Assembly (NCBI GenBank): GCA_019054805.1
Contig: JAHQIY010000001.1
Span: forward strand, 9,872,501-9,936,500
Source of the DNA: Brachionus manjavacas
Lineage: Eukaryota > Rotifera > Eurotatoria > Ploima > Brachionidae
Reading direction: 5' to 3'
DNA length: 64,000 nt
Of this stretch, positions 10,715-21,643 are shown piece after piece. How positions within the stretch are numbered: the stretch's first letter is position 1; each line of letters starts with the position of its first letter. A program made the translations under genes and the position numbers. The notes under the pieces are model-generated. The model did no database searches and was not told the origin of the DNA. It worked only from the letters and a program-made list of their open reading frames with translations.

Positions 10715-13194
10715 TTCTTGTTTAGATAAAAGTCTAGGAATTTTATTTAAAAAAAATTTTTTCGCTTTTTATTTTGTTCTCTTAAAGTAAACAAAATCTA
10801 AAAAAACAAAATAAAACTAGTACATTAATATTTACTTAAAACGGTATCCTTAAAAAATTTTATCTTCTATGAACTTTTATACTTTTATATCTTTTGACCT
10901 TGTTAAGCGACATAGAGTTCAAAATTTACAAGTTGTGTAATAAACGTAAATACTCTTAACACCTGGATAAAAAAAATAAAATTTACAGTGTTATCTAAAA
11001 AAACATTAATTTTCTTGTGATAAAATAGAATAGACCTCTAATTTTATTTACAATTGAATAACCAAGAGGGGGAGCTGTTTGACGGTTCAATTGCTCTCCG
11101 ATGAGCAAGTCGTGGTGAAATTTGGCTAATTACCTGATTTTAAATTTAAATTAAACAAGATATTAGTTATCTAACTAAAAAAATTAGAAGCTTAATGAAT
11201 TTGGCCATAAATGATGATTAAAAAAATAAATTTAGAAAACAGAGCGCATGAATTTCAGAGAAAATTGAAGCAAATCAAAATTTCTTACACAATTTCTCAA
11301 GTAGTTTTAAAATTAAAAAAAAAGCGTTTTAAAAATTAAAGGAAAATTAATTTTTTAAATAGTGACTTAAAATTTAGCTTTTGCTAAAAAAGTGCGAGTA
11401 AAAAAATTTAAATTTATCTTTTTATTTTAATAATTAATCTTTTGCTTTTATAATTCTAGATTGTTGAATTATTTTCACTGAAAATAAAAAAAACAGCAAA
11501 ATTTTATCTATTTTAATCAAAAGTAATCACAACCGAATTTTAAATGAAAAATAACACACTTTTATGTTATTATTTAATTCTGTTATTATGATTTTTTCTT
11601 CAATCAAAAGGAAGTATAATTTTCAATAATTTTCGTGAATTCTGCAAAATAATATCATTTGAAAACAAACGGAAAATGAAATTTTATCTTCACAGTGAAA
11701 AAAAAATAAATTTTACACTAAAATTCCGTTAACCGTATTACATTAAATAAATAATCAAAATATTTACTTCCTTAAAAACAAATAGAATATATGTGAGATA
11801 GAGATGCATAGTTGTTAATTTCTTTAATCGAACTTTTACGAACGCAATCAGAATTTAGTTTACAAACTTGAATTAATAAATTTTTTGTAGCCTTTTTTTA
11901 ATTAAATAAAAAATAAAAATTATTAATAATTATCAAAATAAAAAAATAATTTTTTTTAACCTCTCGCCTTTTTAACCGCTCCCTTAAATAAATTAATGCT
12001 TAATTTATTAAAAAAACAAACATCATGATGACTAATCAAAATGGTATAACCTATTTATTCTCTATTCGTTTGAATAGGCCATTGATTCAGTAGTTTACTT
12101 TTATTTAAGCACATAGCCAACTATCCGTGCTTACAAATTTTGATCCAGTCTGACACTATTTAAATCATTTGTTGGCATCTTTAAGTAGATTTTTTACATA
12201 AATGTTTATTTTAGGTAAATAACAAAATTAGTAATGTTGCATCATGTGCGCTTTTTGCCGGTTCGCAAATCTTCAAGTTCTTTTTGGTCAACTAGAAGAG
12301 TCACTTGGCGTTTTCAGCCAAAAATAATTAAAATATTTCTATAAACTAGTAAATAAAAAAATTTAAAAATCAAACACAAATCCATCAACACAAAATTTAA
12401 AAATTTACATAATTTATAAAATTTACGTATCCAAAAATGTTAAAGATTAAAACACCAATAAAACTAATGACGACGAATGAGTTAGGTAGCATCAACGCGA
12501 AATCAAAACGCTAAAGAAATTAGCAACAGCATCCAAATGCACTTCATGTGCATTAATGAAATGAAATATGAACAAAATTGAAAAAAAATTTTAATTGTTA
12601 TCTAAATTTAAAATTTCCATACATTGACCAAAAGAGGACATGAAAAGTTGACATGGTTAGATTTAAAAAAGCTTTTCATAAACCCTTAGAAAATATTTTT
12701 AAAATTAGACTTTGGATTGTTTATATAATTTTTTTTTAAATTACTTAAGTACTCGTATGTGAACGGAGTTACTTAAATTCATTCATAAATCATGACATCA
12801 GCAGTTTATTTTATGGCGGAAGTTTTGCTTTAAAAAAAAAACCTTGGCATCCGGGCTCATTAGGCTTGGTCAAGCAATGCCTCCTTGGAATATAATTGAA
12901 ACTTTTATTAAAAACTGAATAGATAGTAATTGTCTGATGCTAAATCAAAACCAATATGAATCAGCAGAATGCTTGAAATTTAGATTCAGAGTTTTAGCAA
13001 CTAATTTGAACGCTTTTAAATGCAAGCAGACTTTTTGTTAAGTTTTAAATGACTTTTGAAACATTTTGTTGAAATAAGAAAAAAAACATGTTCTCATGGA
13101 TTCAGATTCAAATTTCAAAATGTGTTCAAATTTTTTTTAGTTCCATTGTTAAATTAGTCTATTAGCATTTTATTTGGTCTAAAAATTTTTTAAG
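10715..13194. other. Intergenic region between YTHDF and mago
   Basis: No coding exon is supported. Slightly more GC-rich patches occur near 11070-11140 and 12235-12310; neither shows a recognisable RNA fold or reading frame. A short palindrome AATGCAC/GTGCATT lies near 12537-12556. The interval must contain the promoter of the minus-strand YTHDF exon and the 5' flank of mago. Confidence 0.5.
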
Positions 13195-13635
13195 ATGTCA
13201 AGTGATTTTTATCTACGTTACTACGTAGGGCACAAGGGCAAGTTCGGTCACGAGTTTTTGGAGTTTGAATTCAGGCCCGATGGAAAATTGCGCTATGCCA
13301 ACAACTCAAATTACAAAAATGATACTCTTATCCGCAAGGAGGCATACGTGAACAAAAGTGTGATGGAAGAGCTCAAGCGAATCATAGAAGATTCTGAGAT
13401 TATGAAGGAGGATGATGAACTGTGGCCTCCGCCGGATCGCGTTGGTAGACAAGAGTTGGAAATCGTAATGGGAGATGAACATATTTCGTTCACTACTTCT
13501 AAAATAGGATCGCTAGTCGATATCAACAACAGCAAAGATCCTGAAGGCCTAAGATGCTTTTATTATTTGGTTCAGGATGTAAAATGTCTTGTTTTTTCAT
13601 TGATTGGTCTTCATTTCAAGATAAAACCAATATAG
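13195..13635 (+). CDS. mago: Mago nashi, exon junction complex subunit
   Basis: A complete single-exon frame of 146 residues, the usual Mago length. It is strongly conserved from end to end: [20 protein letters not shown] at the N terminus, [34 protein letters not shown] and the C-terminal [15 protein letters not shown]. Mago forms a heterodimer with Y14/RBM8A that clamps eIF4A3 onto spliced mRNA, and acts in mRNA localisation, nonsense-mediated decay and splicing. The first ATG is the family start. It directly follows TTTTTTAAG, a possible splice acceptor, so a 5' UTR intron or a trans-spliced leader is possible. AATAAA-type signals follow at about 13711 and 13729. It lies, in opposite orientation, between the two YTHDF-type first exons. 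Confidence 0.98.
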   Translation: MSSDFYLRYYVGHKGKFGHEFLEFEFRPDGKLRYANNSNYKNDTLIRKEAYVNKSVMEELKRIIEDSEIMKEDDELWPPPDRVGRQELEIVMGDEHISFTTSKIGSLVDINNSKDPEGLRCFYYLVQDVKCLVFSLIGLHFKIKPI

Positions 13636-15926
13636 AATTAATCATTCAATTTAAATGGTAAATATTGCCAGAAAAAGCAATTTTGTGTTACTATTTTTTG
13701 TTTTTTTTTCTAAATAAACTTATGCTTGAATAAATTGTAAAATTGGACAAACATTAAACAAAATTTTTTAAAAAAAAAAATTGATCTCCTAAAAGCTAAA
13801 CTATTCAATAATTCTAAATCTTTAGATTTTTATAAATATATTTTTAGAAAGTATACGGGCTGATCGAGTGGTTTTGAAAAGCCGATCTGATAGTTAAAAG
13901 AAGTGGTGGCAGTAGAAAAATTCAATTATTAAGTCCAGTGCGCATGGAGCTCTATCTATTACTTATAAAATGCATTATTTGCTTTGATTCATTCAAAATA
14001 TCTCTCAGTTTTTGGCATCTTAAAAAATGAAATTAAATGATCAAACGATTCCATTCATTCCAGTATACCTCTTTTTGAAAGAAATTTAATTCACATAAAT
14101 CTTGTAGTGTATTTACGCGAAGCGATGTCGTACCTTAAAAAAATTCTATTAAATTCATATTGAACTGTCTTCATTTGTCTTCCTCTTTTTATTTTAGTCT
14201 TAAGATTGAGAACTTTTTATACTGGATGGGTGTTGATTTAAAGATCTGTTAAATGATTAACTGTTACCGTAATAATATATTTGTTCTACTATATGTTTTT
14301 GACGCTTTGAAATATATTCACTAGTTAATTAATTTTTTAGCTTTTTTATTTTATTTATTTTTTGTTAATTTGTGAAGATTTTCAAATTCAAAAATAAATA
14401 AAGCTATAAATAAAGTAAAATATAATGAAAACTTGCATACATAGGATTTTTGTGATCCTTTAAGGTTCAGTTAAGGATTTGGGGTGGAGCACCAATTTTG
14501 GGATTGTTTTCTGTAATGTTGAAAAAAGAGTTTGATATCATAAAATCCATAAAAAACCAAAAAAAAACTTAGTTATTGTAGAGTCAAGAGTATTAAGTAT
14601 ATGGAGAGATAAAATGATTCAAAAAGAGCCCACAAGAACTAAAATGAAGTTTATTTTTTATCTTTTTAAAAATCACCATTTTTTTTTTAATTCATTGTCT
14701 CAATAAAGGTAAAAATAGAAAACTCTAAATTAAAGAGTGACAGCTTACATATGTTTATAAATTTGAGAGTCCAGGAAAAGAGGAATTTTACGAAATCAAT
14801 TATACAATGGAGTTGGATATTCGACAAATCTTTGTTCGAAACCTTCTTTAAACTCTTCTTCCAGTCAGACGACTAAATGTCTCAGTCCTGCCCTGACATG
14901 TCTCTCACTCAACTCAAAAAGTCGGCTAAGAGTTTAAGTTTATTGGGAGCTTCTAGGTACTTTTCAAACCTTTTAAATTCAGTCTGTATTATAACTGAAA
15001 AGAAAACGAACATCTAGAACCTTTCAGTACTAAAATTTACTTCAATATATTTTACTTTTGTAAAAACAAACTTTTATTTCTTTTAATTTTTTTTTAAACT
15101 TTGTTTTTACACTTTTTGATTTTTATATTTTAATCTGAGGTAGATTTAGTCTGTTAAAGCTAAAAAAATAAATAATAAATAAAATAAATAAAAAAGTAAA
15201 AAAATTATTTTGTCATGAAATTAATTTAAATTAATTTAAATTAAATAATATTATAGAAAATACGCAGACTAGATATTAGATAATTAGAGAACAAATTACG
15301 CTATTTTACTGTATTATACTGCTAGAGTATTTATCATATATATTTATCATATATATTTATCATAGTATATGCTCTAGCAGTTTGAAATAGAATTTTTTTC
15401 CTTTCAGCCAAGAAGAATTAATGATTCTCTGATAATTTAGTGTAAATAAACTCTAAGTTTCAGAAAAATCCCGTATTTAATTATATCAAGGATAATAATC
15501 TAAGCATTTTTAGGAGCTGAGATAATTAGCATTATTACAAGATCGAGTTTTAAATCATAGTTCACATTTTTTTCCTAAGTCGAAAGAAGAATTGATTTTA
15601 GAAATAATTTTCAAAATGTTTCAAATAATTTTAAAAATTAGTATTTTTTATTCGTCTTGTGTAGAAATGATAGTTCAATTAATTAATAATTGATTAAAAT
15701 AGTAAAACTATTTAATTCGAACTTTTACATTTTTTTATCAATTTTTCATAAAATGGTTTTAAACAAGTTAAATACTTGGTTCGAAGATTATTAGCGTAAA
15801 CACGGCAACAAATCTAAAAATTTGAAAATCACCTTTTTAAAAAAAAACAATCTTACATCAATCAAACTTGATTTTCTGTACAGATCTAATATTATATTTA
15901 AATTTTTTAATTGATCTATTCGCCAG
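13636..15926. other. Intergenic, no gene seen
   Basis: The beginning includes the mago 3' UTR. No exon with family similarity is readable on either strand; in particular I found no YTH-domain exon on the minus strand. The only distinct structure is the hairpin at 15319-15380. A moderately GC-rich patch lies near 14820-14960. Confidence 0.5.
15319..15380. repeat. Hairpin with CTGCTAGAG arms and tandem ATTTATCATAT core
   Basis: CTGCTAGAG at 15319 is matched by its exact inverse CTCTAGCAG ending at 15380. Between them a 12-14 bp unit (TATTTATCATATA) repeats three times. The tips share CTGCTA/TAGCAG with the inverted-repeat elements at 1.76-5.75 kb. It may be a tiny foldback element. Confidence 0.65.
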
Positions 15927-16364
15927 CATCATGATCACGGTTCACTTTTTTTTTATGTCTTAGATTTTCTTTTAAATTACAAACAAGTCGATGATCTTTT
16001 TGAAGCTATTGACGATATTCAAGAAATAGTTAGTTGTTATTTTAAATATTATTTTGAAATTACAATGTTTAGTAATAAGATAAATTTTTTGAAAGCTTAC
16101 AGTACTGATTTTTTAAATTTTATTATTAAAATCTACATAAATTTCTTTAAAAAAACAAATTTGGGAGAAAAAATATCCAATATTCAATGTCAACTGTGTC
16201 TTTATAAAATATTTAACATAAGCATAACTTATTTGAATAATGATTTTTGTACAGTTGAGATTTATAAATTTATAATACTGTACTTTGCATCAAAAACACA
16301 TGAAGATTTGAAGTCAACAGAGATTTATAGATCAATAAAAAGAAATATGGATAAATTGAATTAA
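15927..16364 (+). CDS. Possible terminal exon of an unknown protein
   Basis: After an acceptor-like ATTCGCCAG the frame is open for 145 codons to TAA at 16364. It begins HHDHGSLFFYVLDFLLNYK and continues QVDDLFEAIDDIQEIVSCY, then a Lys/Ile/Phe-rich region. The first in-frame ATG is only at 16065, so if the gene is real there must be an upstream exon, which I could not identify. Composition is more protein-like at the start than at the end. I do not recognise a family. It may be a decayed element or a chance frame in AT-rich DNA. Confidence 0.3.
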   Translation, partial: HHDHGSLFFYVLDFLLNYKQVDDLFEAIDDIQEIVSCYFKYYFEITMFSNKINFLKAYSTDFLNFIIKIYINFFKKTNLGEKISNIQCQLCLYKIFNISITYLNNDFCTVEIYKFIILYFASKTHEDLKSTEIYRSIKRNMDKLN

Positions 16365-16845
16365 TTTACTCTTTTTTGGTTTAAATAATCATTAGTATTG
16401 GTATTAGTAAAGACATTTATTTAAAATTTTATTGAAGGCTTCTTTTTCAAGTGTTTTTGGATTAAAATAAAATTCATTTTTAAAATTTTCACTTTATTAG
16501 ATGGATATAACAACTTTTATATGACTTATATCTTTAATTTAATAATTTCTATCTATTTAAAGATTTTAGAATATTCAAAAAAAAAATAAAAAAAGTAAAA
16601 TTTTCAATTAAGATAATAAAAATAATTTATCGTTTTAAATATAATCCACAAACTATCAAAGTTTCTTTTTATATTTTTAAATCATATTTCCCTTAACCCT
16701 TGCTTTCTTTTTTCTATTTTTTAGAGTGTTTCTTATTAAAAAATTAATTATCTTTTCGCTTCATTTGATTGCATCTTTCTGATGACATAAATTTAGCATT
16801 TAATAGGCTGACTCCAGCATGACATTTTATTTGAATCCGACTCAC

Positions 16846-17785
16846 TATAAATCTTAAGTCCATTCATTTGCTTTTCCAAACTTGATTCACCGATATCCTT
16901 TTGTTTGGACCCGTTTGCTTCATGGTACTCAGGAAGCATTTGCTTGCCATTCACAATTTCGGACCACTTCTTTCCCGACCATCCGACTGAGTTAACTCTG
17001 CTTAACTCGTTTTCCTTATTTACACCTTTAGCTTCGTCGGTCGAATTATTCTCATCTTGTTGTGCTGATGGTTGACTTGTTTTTTCACCACTATTAGGCT
17101 CCAATGCCGGAAATGCATCCACATACACCTGTTGGTTCTTCATTAGATCATAGTCTACAATTTTGGGCTTTTCCTCTTCAGGCTTTTGATTTTCTCCCCT
17201 TCTATTGAATGGTTTTTTGTATCTCCGCTGCTGGTAGCTGTTCCCATCAGCATTTTGATTCATTTTTTGATTAATATTATTAGTATTAGTATTAGTATTA
17301 TTATTATTGTTTCGATATTTTCTTTGGTTATCTTGATAGAAATTTTTTGGTCCATATGAATTCCAATTTGGTGAAAAATCCGCTGGAAAATATGCTGGAT
17401 AATTCGGATAAAACATCATTTGCTGTTGATAGTCATAGTATGGATTGACAAATTGATAACCAAAATTATTTATTTGTGGATTATCAAATCCGTAAAATTG
17501 TGGCGGACAAAAGCCGTAGCCGTAATTAGGTTGATAACCATTCATCATTGATTGATCATAAAAATGAGGATTGTTTTTGGCAGGTTTAAAATTGTTTTCG
17601 ATGTTTGCAATTGTTTCTGGTGTATTTGGGGAAGTATTCGAAATAGATGTATCCAAAGTCTTCTCGGATGAATAAGACTCATTGTTTTCACTAGGGCTTT
17701 CAGATTGGGGCTTTTCATCCACATTTAAAGAACTCACTTCTACAGTGCTTGATATATTTTGCTCGGCGTTGGAAGTGGCAATCAT
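16846..17785 (-). CDS. Second YTHDF-type first exon (exon 1B or truncated paralogue)
   Basis: The ATG at 17785 starts MIATSNAEQ, parallel to MIASENFDN of the YTHDF gene. Low-complexity Ser/Asn/Tyr/Gln sequence follows, including YPNYPAYFPADFSPNW, which aligns with YPSYPTYFPVDFSQGW of the other copy. From Met-Asn-Gln-Asn-Ala onward the two are almost identical over 401 bp. A strong donor GTGAGT at 16845 leaves phase 1, the same as YTHDF exon 1, so it could splice to the YTH exon at 7199-8007 and give a 582-residue protein. If unspliced, the frame ends at 16793 after ten or so unrelated residues. No second YTH exon is present nearby. Upstream of the ATG is TTTTTAATTAG, a possible acceptor. Confidence 0.75.
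16866..17266 (-). repeat. 401 bp near-identical tract, copy B
   Basis: This is the partner of 9840-10240, with one mismatch in 401 positions. Immediately on its higher-coordinate side lies an AAT/AGT microsatellite (about 17270-17310) that codes for Asn/Thr repeats and is absent from copy A. Confidence 0.93.
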
Positions 17786-17821
17786 TTTTTCTCTAATTAA
17801 AAAGATAAAATCTAAAATCAA

Positions 17822-18944
17822 ATTTTAAATAAGAAATATCTAATTCGATTTTGGTATCGTGAAAAAAATGATATGTTTTAAAGCTAATTTGATGATTAAC
17901 TATGAATCTAAAACTAGACGTAAATCCAAATTTAAATAATTAAAATTAAGTAAAAATATCTTACAGTTTTAAAATAATTGAAAAATTTATTGGTTTGGTT
18001 CTAAGTACGAATTAAGATTTTTCTAGGGCTTAATTGGGCAAATTTGCATAAATGTTGTATATATAGAATCACTCATGGAATTGAAAATATGAATGCGTTT
18101 TATAAATTTTTAATAAACGTGATGCATTGTAGAAAATTTTTAAATTATTTTTGAATGTTTAAGCATTTAGACTTAAAGCTTTGCAAAATCAAAAGCACAT
18201 CTTTCAGTATTTTAGCGTTACTTCTAATTGAAAATTTAATTTTAGAAAATTTTTCCTCTAAATTTTGATCATTTTAAAAAGATAGTGACTTTTTTATAGT
18301 ATTTTTTGAGTGCTTTTTTTGAAAAATGGCTTTAAATTTTGAATAATTGGTTCTGAAAATCTTTTATTTTTTAAATCAATCAATTTTTTTAAAAATTGGC
18401 TTTATGATTTCGTTAGGCTCATTTAAAATAAGTTAAAAATATTGAAGAAAAATAAATACAAATACATCTAAAATTTATCAGTTAATGATATTGAAAAAAA
18501 ATTTCTTAAAATATTTCTGGTTTTTACCACTTTCGAAATATGTTGAAAATTAAAAATTAAAAATAATTGAAAAGTTTTTTTTGTCAAATTTTTATTACAA
18601 AAACTAGTTAAAAGGTTAATTTTATAATGTTTAATTTCTAATTTAACTTTGAAATTAAAATCTTTCCTTTTTTCTGCAAAATTTCATAAGACTACCCAAT
18701 TTGCCAATATGTGTTCATTTAAATCGCGTTGCACTCTTTGTCTTTTCTTAAGACAAATTCTCATCAGACTCGTAGCTCATGGCAAATAAAGCAACAAGTT
18801 ATCGCTGAAATTTCCAAGTCATGATTTGTACCATAATTCTAAGGATACATGTCGAAAAAAATATAAATATACGAGACTTACTGTTTAATTTTTTTAACAA
18901 ATTATAGCCAGTTTTTTTGTTATTTTTTTTGGATTAAATTTAAA
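17822..18944. other. Divergent intergenic region
   Basis: This lies between the minus-strand exon 1B and the plus-strand DAZAP1-like gene and should contain promoters of both. No coding sequence is seen. A less AT-rich patch occurs at about 18690-18840, close upstream of the DAZAP1-like start. Confidence 0.5.
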
Positions 18945-19865
18945 ATGAAAAACCTCAGCCAAGCAAATAAAATTTTTATCGGCGGTCTAAGCTGGAACAC
19001 TACCAAAGAAATGCTGCAAAATGAATTCATGAAATATGGCGAAGTTACAGATTCAATAGTGATGAGAAATCCTGAAACGGGTGCATCTCGCGGATTTGGC
19101 TTTGTAACTTTCAAAGATCAGCAATCAACCGATTTAGTAATGTCATCGGGCAATCAACACACAATAGACGGTAAAGTGGTTGATGTTAAACCATGTAATC
19201 AGCAACAGCAGCAGCAGCAGCAACAACAGCAGCAGCTACAGCAACAACAACAAATGAGACAACCAATTTTGTCTTATTCCAATTCGTCTTTATCCTCAAT
19301 TAATACAAACAAGTACAACAATTGCAAAGTTTTTGTCGGTGGTTTACCGCATGGTACCCAAGACATGGATGTCATTAATTTTTTCTCAAGATACGGAAAT
19401 GTTAAGGAGTTCAGAATGATGTATGACGAGAGCAAACAAAGACCAAGAGGATTTGGCTTTATTACTTTTGAGTTGGAAGAGAGTGCCAATCAAGTGCTTA
19501 AAGAGCACTACATTCAATTTAACGGCAAACAAATTGAAGTCAAGCCGCAAATGCATAACCAAAGACAACAGCAGATGTTTTCACAAAATTACAACCAAGT
19601 GTCGCAGCATGGTTACATGAGCAATTGGAACAATTCTCAAAATAATTTATGGAGACAGAATAACATTCATAACCAAATTCAGCATCAACAATGGGCTGGT
19701 CAAGGATTTGCATCAGCAAATAGTCAATTTTTTGTTCAACCTCAATCAAACTGGAGCAATTACAATTTTTACAGCCCGGCCGGAAATGCAGCTCAAACTC
19801 AATCGACTGGCTATTATCCACTCGATGGAACTGCAGTGAGCGCAGCTGCTGGCTATTCTTCTTAA
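18945..19865 (+). CDS. DAZAP1: DAZAP1-like two-RRM RNA-binding protein
   Basis: A single-exon frame of 306 residues with two RRM domains. RRM1 (about 9-84) has RNP2 KIFIGGL and RNP1 RGFGFVTF at 49-56. RRM2 (about 128-203) has KVFVGGL and RGFGFITF at 168-175. The motifs VDVKPC after RRM1 and KQRPRGFGFITF in RRM2 fit DAZAP1 better than Musashi or hnRNP A/B. A run of 17 glutamines broken by one Leu (residues 86-103) links the two RRMs. The C terminus is rich in Asn, Gln, Tyr and Trp, typical of a disordered tail. Predicted role: binding of mRNA in nucleus and cytoplasm, affecting splicing and translation. The first ATG is used as start; no in-frame upstream ATG exists. Musashi or hnRNP-like identity remains the alternative. 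Confidence 0.88.
   Translation: MKNLSQANKIFIGGLSWNTTKEMLQNEFMKYGEVTDSIVMRNPETGASRGFGFVTFKDQQSTDLVMSSGNQHTIDGKVVDVKPCNQQQQQQQQQQQQLQQQQQMRQPILSYSNSSLSSINTNKYNNCKVFVGGLPHGTQDMDVINFFSRYGNVKEFRMMYDESKQRPRGFGFITFELEESANQVLKEHYIQFNGKQIEVKPQMHNQRQQQMFSQNYNQVSQHGYMSNWNNSQNNLWRQNNIHNQIQHQQWAGQGFASANSQFFVQPQSNWSNYNFYSPAGNAAQTQSTGYYPLDGTAVSAAAGYSS
19199..19255 (+). repeat. CAG/CAA glutamine-coding repeat
   Basis: Interrupted CAG/CAA triplets, with one CTA, encode the polyglutamine linker between the two RRMs. The mixed codons suggest selection for the peptide or loss of pure-repeat slippage. Confidence 0.9.
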
Positions 19866-20578
19866 AATTTTTAGTTATTATACTTATTATCGATGTCGTT
19901 ACTTATTTTTTGAGAAAAATTTTTAAAAAAATTAAATTTGTCTTGTTTAGGCCGAATTTTTTTAGAAATTTTTTTTGAGGATTTTTTAAAATCTAAATAG
20001 TTTATATTTTAAATAAATCGAGAATAACGAATAAACATTTTTTTTAAACACATTCCATTATTTAAATAAAGAAATAAAATAAAAATAAAATTAAAGAACT
20101 TTTTTTTTTTAGGCGTATTTACTAAACTCGATGAAAAAGGGGGCTAGCAAACAACGCCACATATTTGAACTAAAGTAAAAAATGTGCTACCTTTAGACAA
20201 ATATTAAAAGGCTACGAAAAAGCTATCTTTTAATTATACATTGAGTCAAAAGACGATTAAAAATTAAAAAAATTTTTTTTTTCAAGTTTTTTCATTTTAT
20301 GGGACCTTACTTAAGTATTACTTTACCTACTATCATTCATTAAAACTAATCAAGACATCTAATCAGTAGGATTTTCTTAAGGGTTTTGTTTGAGCAAGCA
20401 TTTATTTGAGTTTAACTTTAGTAAAAAAAAATAGCAAAACAAAATCAAGCTGGGCAATATTTTTGATCCTCTTTTTGAAGACTCAAACTGACTGCCTAAT
20501 TAAAAGGCCATGCAAGATGGTTGAATATTTTGTATTCGAACCAAAAATTTTCATTTCTCATTTAACTTTCTGAACAAC
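19866..20578. other. Convergent intergenic region
   Basis: This lies between the 3' ends of the DAZAP1-like gene (plus) and the Shisa-like gene (minus). It contains AATAAA strings on both strands (for example about 20010-20095) and no coding sequence. Confidence 0.6.
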
Positions 20579-21584
20579 TTAATAACCAGGATATGGTGGA
20601 GGTTTGTCATTTTCATATTTTTTAATTACCAAAACTTCCATTTTTTCACACTCTACAAAAATTAAATAAAATTTCACATTTATTAATTTAAACAAAAATA
20701 ATACTTGAATTCATTTTCATCTCTTTTTCAAATAAATTGATCATCAGTTTATAAGCTATAAGCAAGAATCCCAAAGTTGCTAGTCCAAAACCAATAAAAT
20801 AAAATAATCTTAAAGAAATTTTAATTTTAAAAATTAGTTATTGTTTATTATTACTTATCAACTTTGTAGTTTAGGAATTTAGTTGTTGTCGGCATTGTAT
20901 CAGTCTTGTTGCTAATTGTCAAAGTTGTCTTAGTTGATTTTGTTGTATAACCTGAATCTAAACCATTTCTGCAATGAATTTGATCAAGCCAATTGTAATC
21001 CTTATTCCCACAGAACCTTCTGCTGCATGTACCTGAACAAAAATATCCATTTTCACAAGTTTTCTCAAGCAAAATATTTTCATTGTTGTCATAATATGCC
21101 AAACAAATTTTATTTTTTACTGGACCTTTTAATATAAAAATATTTTTAACTAACAAAATAAAAATTCAATAAAGAAATGAAACCTAAACCGATGTTTGAT
21201 GAATTAAAATTATTCAGGCAATCTTTTTGATTCTTTAAAGCTTCTTTTTTAGTATAACAGCAGTAGCGGCTGTGGCAACCACCACAGCAATATTTATGAC
21301 AGGATTTTTCCTCTTTTAAAAAGCCATACTTGCCAACATAGGCCATACATTTTGAAGTTACTATAATCAATATCTGATTTTTAAAATTATTTTAATTTTG
21401 AAAGGAAGAAAAATAAATTACTTGATTGAGTTTCGTGACTTGATGATTCATCGGAATCTTTTGTACCTTGAAAAAATAAATAAAGGCCATAAAATGATAT
21501 TTCAAAGTGATTTTTCTTACTGGACACTTGGAACAGTATCGACATAAATATTAGTGTAATGATATTTATTTTATTAAATTTCAT
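20579..21584 (-). CDS. Shisa-like type I membrane protein with two Cys-rich modules and PPPY tail
   Basis: Six exons close in phase: 21521-21584, 21422-21466, 21184-21360, 20855-21125, 20705-20808 and 20579-20652, encoding 244 residues. Exon 1 is a signal peptide (MKFNKINIITLIFMSILFQ). Exon 3 has a Cys-rich module with the signature CHKYCCGGCHSRYCC. Exon 4 has a second, more divergent module (CENGYFCSGTCSRRFCG) followed by a Thr/Ser-rich stalk. Exon 5 is a single transmembrane helix (FYFIGFGLATLGFLLIAYK). Exon 6 is a short tail ending PPPYPGY. This order (signal, YCCG-type Cys module, TM, cytoplasmic PPxY) is that of Shisa/STMC6 adaptors, which traffic or modulate receptors and recruit WW-domain proteins such as NEDD4 ligases. 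Two Cys modules are unusual. A possible acceptor (TTTTCATAG) lies 8 nt upstream of the ATG. Confidence 0.8.
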
Positions 21585-21643
21585 TTTTGATTCTATGAAA
21601 ATAAAAAGAGAAATTTTTGAATATTCAGTACTATTAAATTAGA

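Noticed and set aside
9828-10790. Several plus- and minus-strand frames overlapping YTHDF exon 1
   Set aside because: They are shadows of the repetitive exon in other frames; the YTHDF frame is supported by phase, length and the paralogous copy.
11094-11132. CCGATGAG...GTGAAA resembling a hammerhead ribozyme core
   Set aside because: The first conserved U is C and the bases between do not form stem II; flanking stems I and III are not visible.
13640-16840. Search for a second YTH-domain exon on the minus strand
   Set aside because: No IWCST or WKGKFD-type segment was found in any minus frame.
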